DNA from: Branchiostoma floridae
Taxonomy: Eukaryota > Chordata > Leptocardii > Amphioxiformes > Branchiostomatidae
Direction: 5' to 3'
Length of the DNA: 64,000 nucleotides
Assembly (NCBI RefSeq): GCF_000003815.2
Contig: NC_049996.1
Coordinates: forward strand, 11,250,235-11,314,234
Each line of letters opens with the position of its first letter. Position 1 is the stretch's first letter. The notes below the pieces were generated by a model. It was not told the origin of the DNA. It made no database searches and saw only the letters and a program-made list of their open reading frames with translations. Shown here in pieces: positions 12,201-21,200 of this stretch. A program made the translations under genes and the position numbers.

Positions 12201-15200
12201 TTGTATAGGTCAAAGGAAGGACATACGTTCTTTTTCTTCACTGCTGTCTTGTGACCTCCTGTATATTAGACTAATTCCACACACTGATACATATGAAAAG
12301 TTTAGAATGCATCCCGAAAAGATATCAAAGAAAGAATTCTTGAATTCGTATCTTTCTCCCTACTGACTTCTCCTGCTTTATCAAAGGCTGTCTTCTTTTG
12401 TGAGCGGTTTAATAAATAAAACTTAGCCATAAAAATTACATTGAAAATTATCAGTCAACTATACTATGGGATATAGATAGATCTCTGATCTTTGTTGTAC
12501 TATACACACATTAATCACACCAGTGTTCTCGCCAGGAATTTTTCACAGCGTCGGGCAGGGGTCCGGGGGCCGCCGAAGGCCCCCGGCGGGGTCCAGGGGC
12601 AGAGCCCCGTTGGGGGGACCCAGGGGGGCGAAGCCCCCCGGAAGCTCTTGCATTTTAGGCTATTGAGAAGGCTTATTTTATCATTTTTTAGGGCCATATC
12701 TACGATAATCGCAGCAGTCACTTAACTTCTCTTCAGCAGTTTGACGTAACAATATTTCGGGTCAAAGCTTCACAGACAACTAAAAACTCATAAACAACAA
12801 ACTTTACTCAGCTCAACAGTACTTAAAAATATTGTCCTGGTTGCCATCCGAAGTTGAAGCGCTTGTTTATAGCGCTAGTATCGCTGTTAGCAGCGGACTT
12901 TTGTTGACGGTCTCCCTGCGTCCTCGCCGTTAGAGTTTAGACGATATTCCCACGGACATGTTTCAAGAAAATACCCGGTAAAAACCGCTGTTCCGCGTCA
13001 GATTCCATTCTTTAAAACATGTGGGACTCGGTGTTACAGTCTAATAAATATTTCGTAGAAGCATCGCTGTGGGAAAGAAAGTCCAAGGAATGTAATATTA
13101 CGCAGCATGAAGTTCGCTGTAAACTTACACACGGCACATGACTGAAACTGTAAACAACAGCCGCGTTTGATTGATAGCCGGCGGCCCTTTCATCAAATCG
13201 TAAAGATGCCGACACTGCCCTGGCGGTTTGTGGGCGGGGCCGCAAGGCGAGGCTTGTCGGCGAAACTAACGCCCGGGTTTTACATACAAACTTACGATGG
13301 TTTGTATCTTACGAATGCCGATACAAAGAGCTTTAAATTTAGAACAGGAATTTTGGGAAAGCGACCCGCTCTTGCTCCAGAATTATGTCGGAAAGAATTG
13401 ATTCTATTTCCCGCGCTGAAATAAAAATTACGCAACTATCAGTAACAGCCTATGTTGGTCAACCGACCTCCCCAAATAAGGACATTCTCCAGGAACTGGC
13501 TGTTCCGGGGATGGATCACACCCCACTGATCACTCGCAGCACACGCGCTACTCATTTTATATTTTTTGGGGGCACGAACGCAGGGCGGCACACGCAAAAT
13601 TTAGAACAGGAAATTTTGGAACGCGACCCGTTCTTGCTCTTGAAATGTGTCAGAAATAATTGATTCTATTTTCCGTACTGAAAAAGAAAGACGCAACTGC
13701 TAGTAACAGCCTCTGTTTATCAACGCCGCTCCCCAAATAAGGACATTGGCGGGAAATTTTATACACATTGGCTGTTCCGGGGAGAGATCCCACCCCGCTA
13801 ATCACGTGCGGGCAAGGCCCTCTCGCGTCTGTGTTTACATTTCCGCGCGCGGGAACGCAAGGGGGTGGGAGGGGCTGCGAGACAGCGGTACGGCGGGCCG
13901 GTGATGTAAAACACCTCCCTTCGAGTTGATAACTTCCTGAAACAGCAAAGGCGCGTGCTTGGCGCGTGCCTATGTATTTTTACTACGATATTTTTCTTTT
14001 ATTCCCCATTTTTTTGCCGCTATGCTGGATGAAATAGCAGCGTAGCGGGCTTTTTACAGCGTCATTTTTCCAGCCCACAGCGTATCGGCCCGCTATGCTG
14101 AAAAGGCCTGGCGAGAACACTGAATCACACATAACACTAAAGAATATTATGGGAACATTTTCCTTCAACTTCTGAAAATATATATGTTCAAGTTTTGATT
14201 CTTGGTAATTCGTGGTTTTAGAATACAGCACTTTGCATAAAAGACTAGGAAAGGAAAAAGGAAAGTGATCTCTATCCAGTTTTAGCTCACTGAAGAGCTA
14301 GTCTTCCACTGGTCGTGACATAGAGGACAGACACTATGTAAGTTACAGGTTCATTGTACTGGGGAAATTCCCCTAGTTCTTATTCACAAGAACAATAAAC
14401 AGTGGGTAAAGCTTAACAATCTGTCCTAAGGACTGCAACCATTTCCAGTAGCGTGCATGTCGGGTGAGCAACACAGCTGGAATCGAACTCACAGCTTCTA
14501 GTTCCAGAGGCAGGGCAGCTAACCACTGGACTACGCATGCCACCCTAGGACATGAAAGACATGCACTGTGCTGCAACCTACCTCCATTTTTCAGTTCATT
14601 CGTCGTTGCCTTTCCTATGATGGTCCACACAGGCCTGAGGCAGCCCAGGAGCCCGTCAAACCAGCTGCCACTGCGGTTGGCTCCGGTGTACTGGAGCTGC
14701 ACGTTCTGCGCGTTGTCAGAGGACGAGGACTTCTCCCCAGGTGCACACTGGGAAGTGCACGGCGTGGGGCTGCGATTCGGGTCGGTTTCATCGCTGTCCT
14801 CTATGCACAGTTTACTGAAAGAAGTGACAGAAACAATTGTTTTAATTTACTACTCGGATCTACTTTCTTGTCCATAATGCTTCTTTAGGAACGAATTTGC
14901 AACAAATGGATGGAAAAAAAGTTGTGAAAGACCAAGGAAGAATCGCAATCACCACGATTCGGGTCGGTTTCCTAGTGTGAGTGGATCAAATCTATTCTGG
15001 TCTAAACGGGTGGGGAAGTTCCCAGGCAACCTTCATAACCCTGCTTCTACTATTGATCAGCTATTCCTCATCACTCACAGTCAGGATCAGGTCTTGATAC
15101 ATGATGACCAATGAGGAAAAAAATGAAAATGTAACTAGTCAAACTCAAAGAGTTCCAAGTGTGTTTGATGCAGTCAAAGTGAGTAAGGGATCTTCATAGA

Positions 15201-18200
15201 TTAAAATCACATCATAAGATTTCTCCATAGGCAAAAAAATATTGCAGGTTGGACATAATAATATGATACACATTATACAAGTCACAAGAGACGAACCACA
15301 AATAAAAGCATCTAAACATCAGATTCTCTGCTCCTACAACTTCAAAGGTAACTACCAATCTTGTTTGTAGTATAACCGCAGGCAATAACATGGGCTAACT
15401 AAACCAGTTTCAAAGACCACTGCCTGATAGAAACAACAACTTGAGCTTAAAATCACAAAGCTATGAATCCATTTCTTATACATATTGACCACCCACCCAC
15501 ATATCGGAGAATCATCATATTGTATATTCATGTCAAAAATTCAAATATTGACTGTCCATTCCAAAAGGAGTGGCTCTTAATAAGAAAGAGGAAACATATC
15601 ATGTACCTACATGACATATACAACCTTAATGACACAAACTGTATATGATACACCTATGTTTCCAAGCTTCATATTTGCATGACTCCCAACTAACGTAGCA
15701 TATGGTTTAGCTGCTGTTAGTCACAGTTCAATCCCGATACATTTAGTGATCGCTACGCAATCGTTTTCTACGTACCCACATATCCAGAATCGCCAAACCA
15801 TGGCTGCTGTGCAGAGGAAATTCTTATCCTTTGAAGAACTTGTTTTGTGAGGTGTCATGGTTTCCGAAAGGTCGCAGGGCAAATCATTTCCCTTGTGCTA
15901 GCGGGGTATAGATCTCTCATGTCAGCGTTACCGTGGCAACCATTATCTGCAGAACTACGCCGCTGATGGCTTAAGTGTGCGCTGTATGAGATGGCATGTC
16001 ATTAAGACATTTTTCTCCCATTCAAATGACAGCAATTCATTTGGTTGGATTACAACGCAATGTACAGCCAACACAACTACATGTAGTCCATCATCTTCCA
16101 CTCTTCAGCTTAAGACACTTCCTCACCTTTAAGTCATATATCTTCCCTTATTTCGTATCTTTAAGGATCTGTCCTTGACTATTGCATTGAAAAGCATTCC
16201 TCACAACATAAGCAATACTCTTTCCTCCTTTGTGCGATTAGACTGACAATGGGACAATTAAAAGTAATTAACGCTAGTTCACCTTTATTCACGAGTTAAC
16301 CTTTATCCATTGTAATTTAACACCAGGGTATTTCCGGATATCTAGTCGATGGACGGTGGTCTCAAACTGCATTATATTGAAAAAAAAAAAGCAATTTGAA
16401 ACCACCGTCCATCAACGTGATATCCCTAAGTATCCTGTTTTTTGGTACAAAGAGTATAGGTTACCCTGCGAATAAAGGTGAACTAGCGCTACTTGCATGA
16501 TTTAGCCATTACACAAACTTGTAAAATGCATATTAACTATTATAATGTAGATTTTAATGCTGCAATGGCTCTATATGTTTTGAGCTATTTTTTAAGTTAT
16601 GTGGAATGCAATACGTATAGTTTTATGTGGTAAATGTAAACAGGTCTCGTAATGAGGATGCAATTCGCATTGTCTCATGCTTGCAAGGTCCTTACGGAAT
16701 AAAAATAAAAAACAATAAAAATTAGAAGAGATGAAATTGTTACCTTACCAGGACATTACCTTTGACAAATGACAGGAACACATGTGAATGTGAACTATCT
16801 TATTCCAAATATGTCGTTTGTAAATCTTTTTAAAATTCCAAGTATCCCAAAATCATGTACGTAATGCTAAAGCTCACTGCAGGTAGAATGGATATTGACA
16901 CATTCACATTACTCAATACTAGATGTGCAATAACTTTGCAATTTACCCATACACATATTGAAGGGTTTGAACTACATGTAAAAAAACCAACCACAAACAT
17001 TTTACTTTTGCTTTTTTCGAATTTTTTTCCCTTTTACACGAACAATACTTACGAATAACATGCTATGTTAATGAGGGCTTTAAGGTGCAGATAGTTTTCT
17101 GGCATGGTCTTAAACAAAGCTGTCTAAAAAAGTACCTGTACAAGAACACTTCTTATATAAATCTTATATAAAATATTGTGAATACCATCCTTTATTGATT
17201 TGGAACATTGATTCATAATGATTAAGAAAAAAAAGGAGATTTTCCTCTTAAATGCTGTAATGCTAGTTCACCTTTATCCCTGGGGTAACCTATATCCATT
17301 GTTTTCCAGTCAATTGACAGTGGTTTCAAATTGCCAGTTTGAAACCATGTGCACTGTCAGTCAACTTGCTTTCCCCAATTAAACACTGGATATAGGTACC
17401 CCCACAGATTAAAGTGAACTAGTGTTACCAGTTCCTTGAGGGAAGCCTCACAAATTAAATTCTAGAACTTGTCCTGAATGAACCCATAAGAACCAATCAA
17501 TTCCCGGTGCCCTCCGACATTCCCGTTTAATCCAAGGTCACGACGCAGGCAGAATTCCACCTTGGTTGACAGAGAAATATCCCATTGAGAAAGAGGTATT
17601 GATAATGCATTAAAAGTCCTGCATACCAATGTTGGACATGCTACACTTATTTCATGATCCAGGCACAGCCTGCGTGGGTGGATGCAATTTCCTCCCTGAT
17701 AACTTCTCGCATAAAACTTCTGAATGAAGGCCAGAATTACCATCTATCCAACTGCAAACTCCTAATCTGTTCATTCACAAAAAAAATTCTAACTTCATTA
17801 CTCTAAATGGCCAAAACCTTCAATGAACACATCCAAATACTTTCAACATATAAGCATGTAAGCCACAAATGAAATACTGTACTCTGTCAATTAAATTGGA
17901 TACACGACCAATGTATGAACCCTGAATTAAGAGCTTGTTACAGACATATCTATGAGGCTAAAAAGTAAAACATTAAGACTCAAATATACTACTTCTTCTT
18001 AACAGAACCTGAAACACTTGTTTGATGGATATTTCTGTTCCACTAGGTTCCTGTCTGATTTTAAGGGCTCTTTCCCTTGTCTGGGCAATAACCTCAAGTA
18101 AACTATAACTTTGGCAACGACTAACTAGCAACACCTTTCGAACCTTGAAAACTTTTTAAAAAAGCACATTAAATCAAGTAAGCACTGTACTAATGTCTTG

Positions 18201-21200
18201 TTATAGATATGGTTTTTATACCTTTTATACCTTTCTTAACATCACAAAAACAGCAGTACAAGTTGACATGGGAGAACTTATTGGCTGTGAAATACAGAAA
18301 TGTAGCTAAGTCTTGCTGTAATCTTCCCCGGACATATTCTGTTGCTTGCAATTTGCAGCAGCCACCCACACAGCCCTCTGTACTCGCAGGATTCCTGGTC
18401 AGGGTAGTAGGGACCAGATCTGGCAGGTCGTGGGCACGCAATATTGGATATTCCGCCCACAAGAAACCCACTGGACTATTAAACCAACCCGCTACCCACC
18501 ACTGAAATACCAAACTGTTCAGTGTTCACCACACAGACAGATATTCAATAGCATCACGACTTAAAGTTCAGTAATATCAAGTTAGACTATACTTCATTAA
18601 CATGGATTGGAAAAGGCTTATAAGAAAAAAAACAAGATATGGTAATTGTAAAATGGTGATTGAAATAGTAAGTTTTTATGAAGTTATCATGCTTGGTATG
18701 GGATAGACATATACAGATGGAGAAAAAAATGCAGGTGGCTATCTAAAAAATATGTACAAATTTTAGTTTGATCCTTTCCTGCCATACATATATCAAGACA
18801 CTGACAAGAAAAAAGAAAAACATAGCGTAACGCCATACTGCATAGTACCACAACTTAATTTGGCACAGAAATCTTTTCCTGCCATATCAGGTAGAAAGAG
18901 AAAGAGAATCATATCAAAATTATCTAATGTTGCTCAATGTTGTTGACAACCATAAACCTTTTGTAAAGGGTACAAGGGCATTTCATACCCCACTAAAGTT
19001 GCCCTTTGTTTTTCAATCTTTGATATTTTATAAAGCCCTTTTCTGATTCAAGTTCAATCTATAACATTTGAAATCTTTAGCTGGCTGAACCACAAGGTTA
19101 TTTTTGCTCAGAAAATAGATTATCAAAAGTCATGATGTGAAGGTTCAATAAGTCATGTATCTATAAATATTTAATTGATAATGAACTTTGAAGTTTGTGA
19201 ATTATTCATTGGGCTTTCGGCTTGAATGTTGTTTCTTTTTGTTCTCATATTTGTATACAAATTTTATGTTTGCTTCCATTTGTATGACATTGTACACCAG
19301 TCATCTAGAATCTCGAAGTATATGTGTGTACTGAAATATCTTTTGAGCAGCTAAAATGCAACTGTAACATTCTATCGTAAAAACAAAATGTATGGTTTTC
19401 TTCCTTAAAAGTTAAATGCAAAAAAAAACAAATACGTAAAACCTTTAAGATAATACACATTTTCACATCTCTTAAAAGTTAGACTTATATTTGAATATTG
19501 GAGATATAACAAGTTGTGAATGTGATCCGTCCATCAAAGGATAATTAAACTTTCTTAAAACATCTATCTTCATCTGCAACAAAACGAAGCCCCGGTGCCT
19601 TTCCCAGGAGTTGGCGTAACACCCGGGCCCCAGTTTCATTTTGTGAATGGGCGAGCCTTATGAATGGGCCCGAACACCAGGCAGAAGCGAATTACCCCAT
19701 AGGAAAGGGGCTGCCTGCCTCCATCAATGGGGTAGTGGTGCCATCAATCTGCCGCCTCTGACGTCAATGCTGACACCAATTGCCAATGGCAATGAGTTTC
19801 TGAGCCACTCGATATGAGATATCGACCCCACGGAGGGGAGCTGGCCCAACAAACAACTTCATTCAGCAATATTGTGCAAATATCGCTCACGGACTGGAAG
19901 ACGCACCCCGGGAAAGATTTCAGGAAACGGGAAAAAAAACGGAGATAGCGTACTCACCAGCTGCCGGGGCAGTCCGGACAGCTACGCACAGAAAGCTTGG
20001 TCATAGTCCTGGGAAGAATTTTGACGTCGTGAATGGGGGAATCCCCCAACTAGAACACACACGCAAACGAGGCCAAACTCAGGCTTGTCGAGGAAAGGAG
20101 CCACCAAATCCCGGCACTTCCTCAAGCTGTCACGGGAACCATAACATGCTAAGCACAAAAAAAGCGCTGACACCGCAATGGGAACCGTCAAAATTATTAC
20201 ATTAATAGCAGACAAACAACCGTCGGCAGCACATCAGTGATAAAAACCACCAACAACCCTTGCCTCAATTGGCATTCATGAGATCCAAGCATTGCAGCAC
20301 GCCAACCAATCAGGCGGCTCCTATCCAACCATGTGACCAGGTATTTATCTTCCCCTTATCTTGTCAATATTATAAAAAGGCTGCCTTCTTATTTCCCGTG
20401 GGCGTATTGACGTCACGAGACCATTAATCCGCCCTCAATATTCCAACGTCAAATCGATGGCGCGCCGGCGTGAGGAGAATGTCTAACGACGTTTCATTCA
20501 TCTTTTGCCGGCATGAAGTGCGGGAGAAGCCGTTACTCAGATAAATGGGCCCCCTGATCAATAAAACCAGGGTGGTTGGCAAGCGTTACTGCTTTTATAC
20601 CAGGGAAATGCAGAATCTGCTTAACCCCAACTGTCAGGTTAAAATCTGCAAGAAAATTTTTTTGGACCGGCAGATGCATTTAACCTTCTCCTTACTGAGG
20701 TTATCTTTTGGTACAAAATTTGAACGAGTTAAGGAATATACTACATGGAGAAAGTTACAGGTCACTGAGCTTTATTTTGCAAGGATTCAAATATTTTCAA
20801 AAAAATCAGTAGTGCTTTGTTCAACCCATTGGATAGACCATTATACATTTTTCTTTCAAACTAGTTCAGTGATGAAACTGATGTTGCACATTGTAGACAC
20901 TGTCTTTTCTTTAAAGTCATTTTCTGGATGTTGAACCTGGGCAAAATTTTGCAGCTCCTATAAGAAAATACGCATGTAGGTACGGCTACCAATGTTTCCT
21001 GCCATCTGGCCCAAGCAACATCAACATCTCTCCAACCATTTGAGTGCACCTTTGATCTCTAACTCTGCACTCTCCAGTGCTTTTGAAGGGCATCTCAGGA
21101 CGGAGGAAACAAATGTCCAGAGATGAAAGATTCTGAAGTGAGCTTCACGAAAAAAGCAATCACACTCCACTCACAACGATCAGCCAACGTGACATTTACA

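Larger units (their letters stand above)
14815..19550. other. MAP3K intron 1, proximal part
   Basis: AT-rich intron sequence. It contains two foldback MITEs (separate entries). A region at about 18,190-18,510 vaguely recalls a decayed tRNA-derived repeat. No exon with usable splice sites and coding character was found. Confidence 0.6.

Noticed and set aside
14440-14545. tRNA gene on the minus strand
   Set aside because: A/B boxes are present but no full cloverleaf could be drawn; better explained as a SINE.
20545-20934. 129-codon open frame on the plus strand
   Set aside because: No family resemblance, and it lies in intron 1 of the opposite-strand kinase without splice support.
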